A stretch of 48,383 nt of DNA from Oscillospiraceae bacterium (GTDB lineage: Bacteria > Bacillota > Clostridia > Oscillospirales > Ruminococcaceae), in contig JAUNJJ010000017.1 of the NCBI GenBank assembly GCA_030533325.1, forward strand, positions 1 to 48,383. The letters run 5' to 3'. Both the position numbers and the translations under genes were made by a program. Below are positions 25,561 to 34,020 of the stretch, in pieces (position 1 is the first letter of the stretch; every line of letters starts with the position of its first letter). The notes below the pieces were generated by a model, which saw nothing but the letters and a program-made list of their open reading frames with translations, was not told where the DNA came from and searched no databases.

Positions 25561-25567
25561 ATTTTTC

Positions 25568-26191
25568 TCACCTCGGATAGATAACCAGAAGAGATCCTTT
25601 CTTTACGCTCACTGTACTTTCCTTTCCGGTAAACTCATTGCTTACGCCGATAGGGAAGCTGTTTTTCATTGTGTAGTTATCTATCTCATATTTTAGTCCT
25701 GTTTCTGTTACACCGCTGCATTCAGAGTCAAATGCAAATGCGGAAATATAACCTGTCATTTTCGGACCAAATGTTATGCTGCGGTTTCGTATAACTGTCA
25801 TTATTTCTGACTCGGAGTACAGAAATCCTTGCATATCCTTCACAGCAAGATAATTCAGAACCTGAATATTTGCAAAAGTATGTTCAGTTCTTCCGCCTGT
25901 TCCACCGAAAATGTGAAATTCGCGGAAGCCTTTTTTTATGCCTTCATCAACAGCACTGAGTATATCAGTTTCATCCTTTACAGGGTTAAGCTTTATTACT
26001 TCAATGTCCTCAGAAACATCTCCGTCTTCAAGCGAATCAAAGTCTCCGATAACGAGATTGGTTCTGATATTATGTAAACTGTTGAAAATATAACCGCCGT
26101 CTGCAGCTATTACAAAATCATCATCATCGGGGATGAAATTATCATTGTAGTAATGAGTTCCCGCACCTGTTATATAACACTTCTGTGACAT
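25568..26191 (-). CDS. thiN: Thiamine pyrophosphokinase
   Basis: A 207-aa protein that converts thiamine plus ATP to thiamine pyrophosphate. The catalytic-domain pattern is clear: FVIAADGGYIF, LVIGDFDSLED, then VKDETDILSAVDEGI and FGGTGGRTEHTFANI. The C-terminal beta domain (about 130-207) binds thiamine. It lies 14 bases downstream of the SPFH gene and is probably co-transcribed with it. No TPP riboswitch was seen upstream. Confidence 0.93.
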   Translation of the reverse strand: MSQKCYITGAGTHYYNDNFIPDDDDFVIAADGGYIFNSLHNIRTNLVIGDFDSLEDGDVSEDIEVIKLNPVKDETDILSAVDEGIKKGFREFHIFGGTGGRTEHTFANIQVLNYLAVKDMQGFLYSESEIMTVIRNRSITFGPKMTGYISAFAFDSECSGVTETGLKYEIDNYTMKNSFPIGVSNEFTGKESTVSVKKGSLLVIYPR

Positions 26192-26205
26192 ATCGAGTCT
26201 TCCTT

Positions 26206-27090
26206 TTACTGAGCAGGAGCTGAAGGTGTATCAGATATTCCGACATCAATAAGAGATGCAGCATCTGACATAACCTTAGGGAGTTCACCGTTCCACTTGG
26301 AAATCTGTTCGTATTTTATAATGAGTTCTGTAAGTGAGTTGTTAATAAGATTATTTGCTTCGGCCTGAGCATTAGCTTCAGTTAGTGTAGCCTTTGCTTC
26401 AGCTTCGGCAGCGATTGTCTTCTTCTTTGCTTCAGCTTCAGCGATTACAATGGCCTGCTGCTGTTCAGTTTTTGTCTTTATAAGGTTCTGTTCAGCAACC
26501 TGTTTAGCTTCGATAGCTGCATTAAACTCAGTTGAGAAGTCGAAGTTTACGATATTGAATTTCTCAATTATGATACCATAGTCATTAACCTTGTTTTCAA
26601 GAGTGTTCTTTATTTCCTCACCAACAATTGCACGTTCTGTGATAAGTTCTTCGGCAGTATACTTTGCTGTTACTGATTTCATGCTTTCCTGAACTGCCGG
26701 CATAAGAATAATGCTTTCATATTCACGTCCGATTGTCTGATAAATCTTAGCACTCTGGTCACTGCTTATTTTATAGTTTACAGCGATGTTACTGCTTACG
26801 GACTGAAGATCCTTTGAAACAGCAGTAGCACCTGTCTCATATACCTGAATCTTGTTCGACATAATTTCTATCTGCTGGAAGAATGGTGCCTTAAGATGAA
26901 AACCTTCCTGATATGAATTGTTTGACACCTTTCCAAGTGTAAGTACAACGCCTGTATGACCGGCCGGAACAATTGCAACTGACGATGCTGCCACGATAAC
27001 GGCAGCAACAGCAATGATTATTCCTGTTGTTATTTTACCTGCTTTTTTTGAAACCTGTACTGAGTTTACATACTTTTCTTCGCGACTCAT
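26206..27090 (-). CDS. SPFH/prohibitin-family membrane protein
   Basis: A 294-aa protein with a single N-terminal membrane segment (about 20-42), an SPFH (band 7) domain (about 43-190: PAGHTGVVLTLGKV, EGFHLKAPFFQ), and a long Ala/Glu/Lys-rich coiled coil (about 190-260). Such proteins oligomerise on membranes and organise microdomains or control membrane proteases. There is no NfeD partner or protease gene beside it, only thiN downstream and a DUF1836 gene upstream, so no specific role can be given. RBS AAGGAGAAA is good. Confidence 0.9.
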   Translation of the reverse strand: MSREEKYVNSVQVSKKAGKITTGIIIAVAAVIVAASSVAIVPAGHTGVVLTLGKVSNNSYQEGFHLKAPFFQQIEIMSNKIQVYETGATAVSKDLQSVSSNIAVNYKISSDQSAKIYQTIGREYESIILMPAVQESMKSVTAKYTAEELITERAIVGEEIKNTLENKVNDYGIIIEKFNIVNFDFSTEFNAAIEAKQVAEQNLIKTKTEQQQAIVIAEAEAKKKTIAAEAEAKATLTEANAQAEANNLINNSLTELIIKYEQISKWNGELPKVMSDAASLIDVGISDTPSAPAQ

Positions 27091-27234
27091 AATTTTTCTC
27101 CTTAAAATATCTGAAATGCTGTCTTTTGTCCGGTTGTTATTCTGGGTTCTGCTGTTCTACATACGATAAATACTTGTCTGGTTAAATTTCCCGTTTTGTT
27201 TTCTTATAATGTAATGTTTTTTCTCTTTTGTTCT

Positions 27235-27813
27235 TTATATTTTATATCTCTTTATATCCAGTCTCTCATATTCCTGCTCAAGCTGAGCTTTGATAAGCGA
27301 TGACTGATAGGCAAGCGTCATGATAAACAATGTGTTTTCAAGAATACTTTCCTGTTCTTTTACGTAGTTGTTATTATGTTTAATAACTTCTTTGATTGTT
27401 GCACGAATAGGTTCGGATTCATAGATTTTCTTTTCATCCAGTTCACAGATAATAGTGCAGAAAATATTGTAAAGATCGATATCCGGAATTATATCATCAC
27501 TTGTGTCTTCTACCTTACCATTGATATAATTCATCAGAACTGCAATGTTCTCAAGCTGCATCGTTCCACGAAGCATATTTATGAGAAGAATTCTTATCAC
27601 CTGAACCTCATAGTATTTTTTTCCTGGAATATTCACAACCCAGCCTCTTTTTATCCAGTTCTGTATAGTTGAACCTCCGAGGCCGGTAAGCTTTGAAAGC
27701 TGTGAAAGCGTTAATCCCCCAGTCGCCGACAGAATCGGAGATATAAGGGAGAAGGCTTCTGTTTTTACTTTTTCTGAGTACTCCAGAGTGGTACCCGGTA
27801 TGGTTTTTATCAT
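27235..27813 (-). CDS. DUF1836 protein with N-terminal MerR-like helix-turn-helix
   Basis: The frame is open from 27849, but the ATG at 27813 has AAAAGGAG 9 bases upstream and is the better start (192 aa). The N-terminal half has LSQLSKLTGLGGSTIQNWIKRGWV, a MerR-like helix-turn-helix (shown here only as its core, LTGLGGSTIQNWI). The rest is helical and matches the DUF1836 family, thought to be transcriptional regulators. A 10-bp-arm palindrome at 27883-27905, 70 bases upstream, may be its own operator. The next gene on the strand is the SPFH gene, 144 bases on. Confidence 0.8.
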   Translation of the reverse strand: MIKTIPGTTLEYSEKVKTEAFSLISPILSATGGLTLSQLSKLTGLGGSTIQNWIKRGWVVNIPGKKYYEVQVIRILLINMLRGTMQLENIAVLMNYINGKVEDTSDDIIPDIDLYNIFCTIICELDEKKIYESEPIRATIKEVIKHNNNYVKEQESILENTLFIMTLAYQSSLIKAQLEQEYERLDIKRYKI

Positions 27814-27882
27814 TTTATTGACTCCTTTTATATGTATTAAGTCATTCAAACTTTAAAAACGTTCTAACAACCTGTTTAAAAA

Positions 27883-27905
27883 ATCACATAAACCTTTTAT
27901 GTGAT
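27883..27905. promoter_or_regulatory. Palindrome upstream of the DUF1836 gene
   Basis: ATCACATAAA (27883-27892) and TTTATGTGAT (27896-27905) are perfect 10-bp arms around CCT. The size and symmetry fit a dimeric repressor site, and the neighbouring regulator is the obvious candidate to bind it. No clear promoter hexamers were assigned. Confidence 0.5.
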
Positions 27906-27940
27906 GATTTGATTATATCATAAGTTCATATGAACCGCAA

Positions 27941-27979
27941 TATAAAAAACGGGCAAAAATTCATAGTTTTTGCCCGTTT
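27941..27979 (-). terminator. Terminator of the small peptide gene (minus strand)
   Basis: A perfect 13-bp stem (27947-27959 with 27967-27979, 7-nt loop) is followed on the minus strand by GTTTTTTATA. There is no T run on the plus strand, so it must serve a minus-strand transcript, and the only candidate is the 47-aa peptide gene 64 bases upstream. Confidence 0.85.
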
Positions 27980-28043
27980 AAGATGAAAATACGTATATTT
28001 CAGTATAATTTCTAAATATTTCTCGTGTTTTCTTGTTTTTTTA

Positions 28044-28187
28044 CTATGGTGTAACTGCAGTGTTATTCATGCCGTCGCCGCACCATATTTTAATATCTGA
28101 TGAATCAGATTCTGAGGTGTCCGGATGTGCATTTGCCGAAAAAATGTGTTCATTGATTTTAGGCTGATATATTTTTAGTTTTTCCAT
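28044..28187 (-). CDS. Hypothetical 47-residue peptide, possible modified-peptide precursor
   Basis: An ATG at 28187 with AAGGAG 8 bases upstream opens a 47-codon frame ending in TAG at 28044. The peptide is charged and polar at the N-terminus (MEKLKIYQPKINEH), has an acidic Ser/Asp/Glu middle (DTSESDSSD) and ends in WCGDGMNNTAVTP, with one Cys and one Trp. There is no signal peptide or membrane segment. It has an upstream palindrome (28230-28265), a good RBS and a dedicated terminator, so it is very likely a real gene. The leader-like acidic middle and the Gly/Asn/Thr-rich tail recall precursors of ribosomally made modified peptides, but no modifying enzyme, protease or exporter lies nearby. 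I did not recognise the family. Confidence 0.65.
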   Translation of the reverse strand: MEKLKIYQPKINEHIFSANAHPDTSESDSSDIKIWCGDGMNNTAVTP

Positions 28188-28229
28188 ATTAATGCTCCTT
28201 TAAAAATTTTTATGTTCTTTGTATGAAAT

Positions 28230-28265
28230 TATAGTAAACGAAAAATATTTTTCTCGTTTACTATA
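28230..28265. repeat. Palindrome, copy 2 (TATAGTAAACG-N14-CGTTTACTATA)
   Basis: Perfect 11-bp arms (28230-28240 with 28255-28265) enclose 14 A/T-rich bases. The arms and spacer length equal those at 10706-10747, and both copies share the 20-base stretch that begins AAATTATAGTAAACG. It lies 42 bases upstream of the 47-aa peptide start on the minus strand. A 13-base part, AAATTATAGTAAA, recurs at 28347-28359 right after the -10 of the kinase promoter. Confidence 0.8.
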
Positions 28266-28317
28266 TTATCTGCAAAGCTTAAATATATATTCGTATGTTC
28301 GATACAGAATATTTTTC

Positions 28318-28346
28318 TTGACGATTTAGAAAATAAAGGATAAAAT
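28318..28346 (+). promoter_or_regulatory. Promoter of the PfkB kinase-galactanase genes
   Basis: TTGACG (28318-28323), 17 bases and TAAAAT (28341-28346) form a strong promoter 36 bases before the GTG start. The half-palindrome AAATTATAGTAAA at 28347-28359 covers the expected transcription start and could be an operator. Confidence 0.75.
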
Positions 28347-28382
28347 AAATTATAGTAAAAAATTTTTGAGGGAGGTTTTTCA

Positions 28383-29282
28383 GTGATTTATACTGTAACT
28401 TTTAATCCGGCTGTGGACTATGTAATGCATACCGATAAAATGAAGACCGGATGTGTAAACCGTTCTGAATCAGAAGAAATATATTTTGGAGGAAAAGGTA
28501 TAAATGTGTCAGTTATTTTAAGTGAACTTGGTATTAAATCAAAGGCACTTGGCTTTACAGCGGGTTTTACCGGAAGGGCAATTGAGGATGGTGTGCGGAA
28601 AAAAGGTGTTGAAACAGATTTTATCCATCTTGAAAACGGATTTTCCAGAATTAATGTTAAGATAAAATCCGGAGAGGAAACTGAGCTGAACGGTCAGGGG
28701 CCCGCAGTAAGCGAAAAGGCTGTGTCCGGGCTGTTTGAAAAACTTGATAAGCTTGAAGATGGTGATATGCTTGTTCTTGCCGGAAGCGTTCCGAATACAC
28801 TTCCATCCGATATTTATGAAAAAATACTTGCCCGTCTTTCCGGAAAGAAAATAAAAACTGTCGTCGACGCGGCAAAGGACCTTCTCCTTAATGTTCTGAA
28901 GTACAGACCATTTCTTATAAAGCCGAATAATTTTGAACTTGGTGAAATTTTCGGCGTTAATCTGAAAAGCAGAGATGAAATAGTTGAGTATGCCGGAAGA
29001 CTTAAAGAAATGGGTGCAGTAAATGTACTCGTTTCCATGGCAGGTGAGGGCGCTGTGCTTATTGATGAATTCGGAAACATTCATTCATGCGGAGTGTGCA
29101 GCGGAACAGTAAAAAATTCAGTTGGCGCCGGGGACTCTATGGTTGCTGGTTTTATCGCCGGTCTGGAAAACGGGGATTATGAGTACGCACTGAAACTCGG
29201 AACTGCAGCAGGAGGAGCAACTGCTTTTTCGGACGGACTCGCAGAGAAAGAAGATATATACAGACTATTAAAACAACTTTAA
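28383..29282 (+). CDS. PfkB-family hexose-phosphate kinase (1-phosphofructokinase, possibly tagatose-6-phosphate kinase)
   Basis: A 299-aa ribokinase-like enzyme starting at GTG 28383, with GGGAGG 7 bases upstream. MIYTVTFNPAVDY, the GGKGINVSV glycine motif, ETELNGQGP and the C-terminal GAGDSMVAGFIAG (catalytic Asp in the GAGD loop) place it in the 1-phosphofructokinase/tagatose-6-phosphate kinase group. It phosphorylates a sugar phosphate to a bisphosphate for glycolysis. No fructose PTS gene is beside it; instead a GH53 galactanase gene follows after 18 bases. That makes tagatose 6-phosphate from galactose a reasonable alternative substrate. The sequence alone does not decide. Confidence 0.88.
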   Translation: MIYTVTFNPAVDYVMHTDKMKTGCVNRSESEEIYFGGKGINVSVILSELGIKSKALGFTAGFTGRAIEDGVRKKGVETDFIHLENGFSRINVKIKSGEETELNGQGPAVSEKAVSGLFEKLDKLEDGDMLVLAGSVPNTLPSDIYEKILARLSGKKIKTVVDAAKDLLLNVLKYRPFLIKPNNFELGEIFGVNLKSRDEIVEYAGRLKEMGAVNVLVSMAGEGAVLIDEFGNIHSCGVCSGTVKNSVGAGDSMVAGFIAGLENGDYEYALKLGTAAGGATAFSDGLAEKEDIYRLLKQL

Positions 29283-29300
29283 AAACAAGGTGGGATATGT

Positions 29301-31250
29301 ATGAGATTTAAAAAGTTTATGCCGGCATTTTTGGCTGCAGTCATGACTGCTGGTCTTTTGCAGGTTTCAGTTTCAGCAGAGGAAAATATAAGCTATAGAG
29401 ATATCACATTTTCCGGTTTGGCTGTAAATAACGGCGTACCGGTCAAAGGTGTCGATATATCATCAGTGATTTCGCTTGAGAACAGCGGAGTTGTTTTTAA
29501 AGACGCCAGCGGCAATCCTCAGGATATATTTCTTACTTTAAAAGAATCAGGTGTAAACTATATACGTGTCAGAGTGTGGAATGACCCAAAGTCATCCTCC
29601 GGTGCAACTTATGGCGGCGGAGCAAACGATATTGATACTGTCGTCAGAATTGCTCAGAGATGTAAGAAGTATGGACTTAAGATGCTTGTGGACTTTCATT
29701 ATTCAGACTTCTGGGCTGATCCGGGTAAACAGATTGCTCCTAAAGCATGGAAATATTATTCCGTTGATCAGAAAGAAGAAGCAATAAAAACCTTTACATA
29801 TGACTCACTGAAAAAGATATCAGCTACCGGAGTTAAGATAGGAATGGTTCAGATTGGAAATGAAACAACTTCCGGTTTGTGTGGCGAAACAAGGTGGGAC
29901 AATATCTGCAGACTTATGAATGCAGGTTCACAGGCAGTAAGGAGTTTTGACAAAAATATTCTGGTTGCAGTGCACTTTACCAATCCTGAAAAAAGCGGTT
30001 TTATGGATACATTAGCCGGATACCTGAAAACTTATAATGTTGACTATGATGTATTTGCCACATCGTATTATCCATACTGGCACGGTACTCCCGAAAATCT
30101 TACAGCAGTGCTGAAAAATGTTTCCGACAAGTACGGAAAGTATGTAATGGTTGCGGAAACTTCCTGGGCTAATACATATGAAGATACAGATCACTTTGGA
30201 AACACAATTTCATCCAGTGATCAGCTTGGAAACTACGTTTCATATCCAGTAAGCGTACAGGGGCAGGCTGATCTGGTATCCGATGTTTTTAAGGCTGTTG
30301 CTGATACCGGTTCAAAAGGCATAGGAGCTTTCTACTGGGAACCGGCATGGATAACTCTTGCAAAGGATTACTACGGAAATCTTGAATTATGGGAAAAGCA
30401 CGGTTCCGGATGGGCTTCACAGGCAGCACAGGAGTATCAGGAGGATGCAAAATATTACGGTGGTTCTGCGGTGGATAATCAGGCAATGTTCACATGGGAC
30501 GGCAGGCCTCTTGCTTCACTGGGTGTGTTTAAACATATTTATTCTGATCAGAAAGATGAAAGAGAAAACCTTATTTTAAACTACAGTTTTGAAAATGACC
30601 GTGGAAACACAGACAAACCTGAAGGCTGGACAATAGCAAACACAACAAATGGTGAATATTCTAAATTTACAGTAAATTCTGAAATGGTCAGAACAGGGGA
30701 TTATTCTGTTCACTGGTATTCAGAGGAGTCTTTTGAAAATTCAGGCATAACAATTGAATTTCAGGCTTCTGATACGGGAAAATATGAATTCAGTACATAT
30801 ATTGCAGGTGAAGGAAGCAGGTATTCAGTTGTTGTATCTGTAAACGGGAAAAAATCAGTTTTTTCTGAAGGACAGACTTTTTCGTATGACAGATGGGAGA
30901 AGTCCGGAGCAGAGTTTTATGCATCATCGGGCGATAAGATTTCTGTATGCATAAATATTTCAGGTGCACCTGAGTCATATGGCTCGATAGATGACTGTTC
31001 ACTTTACTTCACAAAGTCAGAAATTCCGCAGGATCCGCATCAGCCTGGCAATCCTCCGCATGAAGAAAAGCACAGGCGCGGTGACATCAACAGAGACGGA
31101 AGCATTTCCGCTTCAGATCTTATAAAGCTTACGAAATATTTTATGGCAGCAGAGAAATTTCAGGATGAAGAGTATGAAACTGCAGATATTAACGAAGACG
31201 GCATGATAAATATTATTGACTGTATTCTTCTGAAAGAACTTCTTTCCTGA
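29301..31250 (+). CDS. Secreted GH53 endo-beta-1,4-galactanase with carbohydrate-binding-like domain and dockerin
   Basis: A 649-aa secreted enzyme. The signal peptide is about 1-26 (cleavage near SVSA-EE). The GH53 barrel (about 45-415) has VKGVDISS, RVRVWNDP, VDFHYSDFWADPG, acid/base E188 in IGNET and nucleophile E286 in AETSW. It cleaves beta-1,4-galactan, the side chains of rhamnogalacturonan I. A beta-sandwich domain (about 425-575, starting NLILNYSFE) resembles a carbohydrate-binding module. After a Pro/His linker, a dockerin occupies the last 57 residues (GDINRDGSISASD and ADINEDGMINIID). It should attach to a cellulosome scaffold. It follows the PfkB kinase gene by 18 bases and is probably in its transcript. 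Confidence 0.92.
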   Translation: MRFKKFMPAFLAAVMTAGLLQVSVSAEENISYRDITFSGLAVNNGVPVKGVDISSVISLENSGVVFKDASGNPQDIFLTLKESGVNYIRVRVWNDPKSSSGATYGGGANDIDTVVRIAQRCKKYGLKMLVDFHYSDFWADPGKQIAPKAWKYYSVDQKEEAIKTFTYDSLKKISATGVKIGMVQIGNETTSGLCGETRWDNICRLMNAGSQAVRSFDKNILVAVHFTNPEKSGFMDTLAGYLKTYNVDYDVFATSYYPYWHGTPENLTAVLKNVSDKYGKYVMVAETSWANTYEDTDHFGNTISSSDQLGNYVSYPVSVQGQADLVSDVFKAVADTGSKGIGAFYWEPAWITLAKDYYGNLELWEKHGSGWASQAAQEYQEDAKYYGGSAVDNQAMFTWDGRPLASLGVFKHIYSDQKDERENLILNYSFENDRGNTDKPEGWTIANTTNGEYSKFTVNSEMVRTGDYSVHWYSEESFENSGITIEFQASDTGKYEFSTYIAGEGSRYSVVVSVNGKKSVFSEGQTFSYDRWEKSGAEFYASSGDKISVCINISGAPESYGSIDDCSLYFTKSEIPQDPHQPGNPPHEEKHRRGDINRDGSISASDLIKLTKYFMAAEKFQDEEYETADINEDGMINIIDCILLKELLS

Positions 31251-31305
31251 AAATGAAAACAGCAATATATCCGGCTTGTATTTATAAATCTCCGGTAAAA
31301 ATATA

Positions 31306-31335
31306 TTGATTTTCCACTCCGAAAAGTGTTATAAT
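31306..31335 (+). promoter_or_regulatory. Promoter of the ftsK operon
   Basis: TTGATT (31306-31311), an 18-base spacer and TATAAT (31330-31335) lie 56 bases before the ftsK ATG, with AAGGAG in the leader. It is the only clear promoter before the long run of genes to 44.9 kb, apart from the internal one in ispH. Confidence 0.65.
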
Positions 31336-31391
31336 AGATAAGTATAGGTAAAAAATTATTTATATTAATACTGAAAACAAGGAGATTTAAA

Positions 31392-34004
31392 ATGCCTGAA
31401 ATAAAGGATAAAAAACCCGGAGAGAGCGGGAACAATAAAAAGAGAAAAAGAGGCCGTGAAAAGAAGGAAGAAGAGAAAAAGCCGGAGCCGTCAGGTCCGT
31501 TTGACAGTAATTTCTGGTCAATAATTCTGCTTGCGGTTACAGCATTTATTGCACTTACTGCATTTGTGGAGGGAACAGACGGATGGCTTTCCATACATAA
31601 TCTTGTTCGCGGTCTGTTTGGTGTATCAGTAGTTCTGGCGGTCCCGGTGCTTGTATATGCATCATATTTAATTTCAAAGGAAAAGAAAAAAGAAACTATA
31701 GTAACAAGATTTATACAGGGAGCTTTACTTCTTTTTCTGGTTTCATCCATAGTACAGGTTGTATTTATCGGTGATATACCGGGAGAAGATTTTGATGAGA
31801 AGATAAACATGCTCTATGCTAACGGAACGGAAATGAAAAGTGCCGGTGTAATCAGTGCTGTTATAGGAGTACCTCTTGTTTCACTGTTAGGTGCAACCGG
31901 TGCAAAGATTACAATTATTCTTGCTTTTCTTGTAATAGTTCTTTTTGTAAAAAACATCTCAGTTGAAAAACTTTTCTCAGGTGTAAGGAAAGGCTGTGAA
32001 AAAGTTAAGACCTGGTGGGACAGCTTCAAGGACGGAGAAGCATGGGGAAGGTATGAAAAGGAAGTAATTGAAGGCGGAAAATATGAAATAGAAGAAAGTA
32101 CTCCCGCTAAGGAAATAAAAGTACAGGAAAAGAAGAAAAAAGAACAGGTTCCCCTTATGGAGAGGGAGGTTCATTTTGAGGAAATAAAAAATATTTTTAA
32201 GAAGAAAGTTAAACCTGACAAAAGAACAGATGAACTTTCGGAACTTCTTGACGAGAAAGCATTTACAGCTGAAAAGACAACGACCAATACTATTGATATT
32301 CCCATAGTAACTGAAGAAATGTCAGAGAACTATAAAATGCAGAAATCTTTAAAAAACCAGGAAGAGTCTGAAATAGCTGCATTTTTCCAGAACAGGGACA
32401 GTGCTTCGGCACCTGTTCCTGCATCGGATGTTTCTGTTCCGGAGGAATCTGAAAGACATATTATTGATCTGGACAAGCGTGAAGAAAACAGGCCGGCTCC
32501 GGGTATGAAGCGTTACAATTTTCCTCCGATTGATTTTCTTAAGGAAGGAAACGCCGCTTCCGGACGAGCTGATTCTGAAGCCGAGATGCAGGAAACAGCT
32601 CTGAAGCTTGTTCAGACACTCGAAAACTTCGGCGTAAAAACATCGCTTGTTGATGTACACAGAGGTCCGACTGTCACAAGATATGAGCTTCAGCCTTCAC
32701 CGGGTGTAAAGATATCAAGAATTACCGGACTTGCTGACGATATTGCACTTAACCTTGCAGCAGCGGGGGTTCGTATAGAAGCTCCGATTCCGGGAAAGGC
32801 TGCAGTTGGTATAGAAGTTCCTAATGTAAAAAAAGATATGGTAACTCTGAGGGAGCTTCTTGAAAGTGATGACTTTAAAAATTCACAGAGCAGACTTTCG
32901 TTTGCTGTTGGACGTGATATTGCAGGTAAGGAAATCATCGGTGATATTGCAAAGATGCCTCACGTAATCATTGCTGGTTCCACAGGTTCCGGTAAATCAG
33001 TCTGCACTAACTCAATCATTATGAGTATTCTATACAAGTCAACACCTGAGCAGGTAAGACTTCTCCTCATTGACCCGAAGATTGTTGAATTCAAGGTTTA
33101 TGACGGTATACCTCATCTTCTTATTCCTGTTGTAACAGACCCGAGAAAGGCTGCCGGTGCGCTTAACTGGGCCGTTCAGGAGATGCTGAGAAGATACAAG
33201 CTTTTTGCTGACAATAATGTCCGTGATCTTAAGGGATACAACGAGATGGCAGCAGAGAGCGGCGGAACAGTTGAACCTATTCCTCAGATAGTAATTGCAA
33301 TCGATGAGCTTGCCGATCTTATGATGGCGGCATCAAATGAAGTAGAAGACGCAATATGCCGGCTTGCTCAGATGGCTCGTGCAGCTGGTATGCATCTTAT
33401 TATTGCAACACAGAGACCTACTGTTGACATTATCACCGGTCTTATCAAGGCGAATATTCCAAGCCGAATAGCTCTTTCTGTTATGTCTCAGACTGACTCA
33501 AGAACAATTCTTGATACAGGCGGTGCTGAAAAGCTTCTTGGACAGGGTGATATGCTTTACTTCCCGTCAGGTATTCCAAAACCAATACGTGTTCAGGGAT
33601 GCTTCTGTTCAACAAAGGAAATTGAGCAGGTAGTAAACTTTATAAAGAACAATGCAACTGTAGAGTACAGTGATGAGATTATGGAAGAAATTGAAAAGAA
33701 TATTCCTGTTCCTAAGGGAGAAAAGAGTGCCGGAGGGAGAACAGAAGGTATTTCTGACGGCGATGACGAACTGATAGAAAAAGCGATAGATATTATAAAT
33801 GAACTTGGTCAGGCTTCAACTTCTTCACTTCAGAGAAAACTGAAGCTTGGATATGCACGTGCTGCACGCATCATGGATGAGCTTGAGGAACTTGGCGTTA
33901 TAGGACCTTCAGAGGGATCAAAACCGAGAAGAATTCTCATGACAAAGGCTCAGTGGGCGGAAAGAAGAATGAGAAGAATTGACGAGGAAGCAAATAACGA
34001 ATAA
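31392..34004 (+). CDS. ftsK: DNA translocase FtsK/SpoIIIE
   Basis: An 870-aa septal DNA pump. The highly charged N-terminus is followed by about four membrane segments (between 35 and 190), a low-complexity charged linker (about 200-380), the alpha/beta motor and a C-terminal winged-helix gamma domain (about 805-865) that reads orientation sequences on DNA. Walker A is GSTGSGKS (529-536), Walker B is [13 protein letters not shown], and [12 protein letters not shown] is also diagnostic. It moves chromosome ends across the division septum, and in spore formers loads the forespore. A neighbouring SpoIIIE role cannot be separated from FtsK by sequence. Confidence 0.95.
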   Translation: MPEIKDKKPGESGNNKKRKRGREKKEEEKKPEPSGPFDSNFWSIILLAVTAFIALTAFVEGTDGWLSIHNLVRGLFGVSVVLAVPVLVYASYLISKEKKKETIVTRFIQGALLLFLVSSIVQVVFIGDIPGEDFDEKINMLYANGTEMKSAGVISAVIGVPLVSLLGATGAKITIILAFLVIVLFVKNISVEKLFSGVRKGCEKVKTWWDSFKDGEAWGRYEKEVIEGGKYEIEESTPAKEIKVQEKKKKEQVPLMEREVHFEEIKNIFKKKVKPDKRTDELSELLDEKAFTAEKTTTNTIDIPIVTEEMSENYKMQKSLKNQEESEIAAFFQNRDSASAPVPASDVSVPEESERHIIDLDKREENRPAPGMKRYNFPPIDFLKEGNAASGRADSEAEMQETALKLVQTLENFGVKTSLVDVHRGPTVTRYELQPSPGVKISRITGLADDIALNLAAAGVRIEAPIPGKAAVGIEVPNVKKDMVTLRELLESDDFKNSQSRLSFAVGRDIAGKEIIGDIAKMPHVIIAGSTGSGKSVCTNSIIMSILYKSTPEQVRLLLIDPKIVEFKVYDGIPHLLIPVVTDPRKAAGALNWAVQEMLRRYKLFADNNVRDLKGYNEMAAESGGTVEPIPQIVIAIDELADLMMAASNEVEDAICRLAQMARAAGMHLIIATQRPTVDIITGLIKANIPSRIALSVMSQTDSRTILDTGGAEKLLGQGDMLYFPSGIPKPIRVQGCFCSTKEIEQVVNFIKNNATVEYSDEIMEEIEKNIPVPKGEKSAGGRTEGISDGDDELIEKAIDIINELGQASTSSLQRKLKLGYARAARIMDELEELGVIGPSEGSKPRRILMTKAQWAERRMRRIDEEANNE

Positions 34005-34020
34005 GGCAGGAGGTTTTTTC

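Noticed and set aside
28383-29282. Fructose operon (fruK of a fructose PTS)
   Set aside because: No fruA or fruR is adjacent; the downstream partner is a galactanase, so a gene symbol was withheld.
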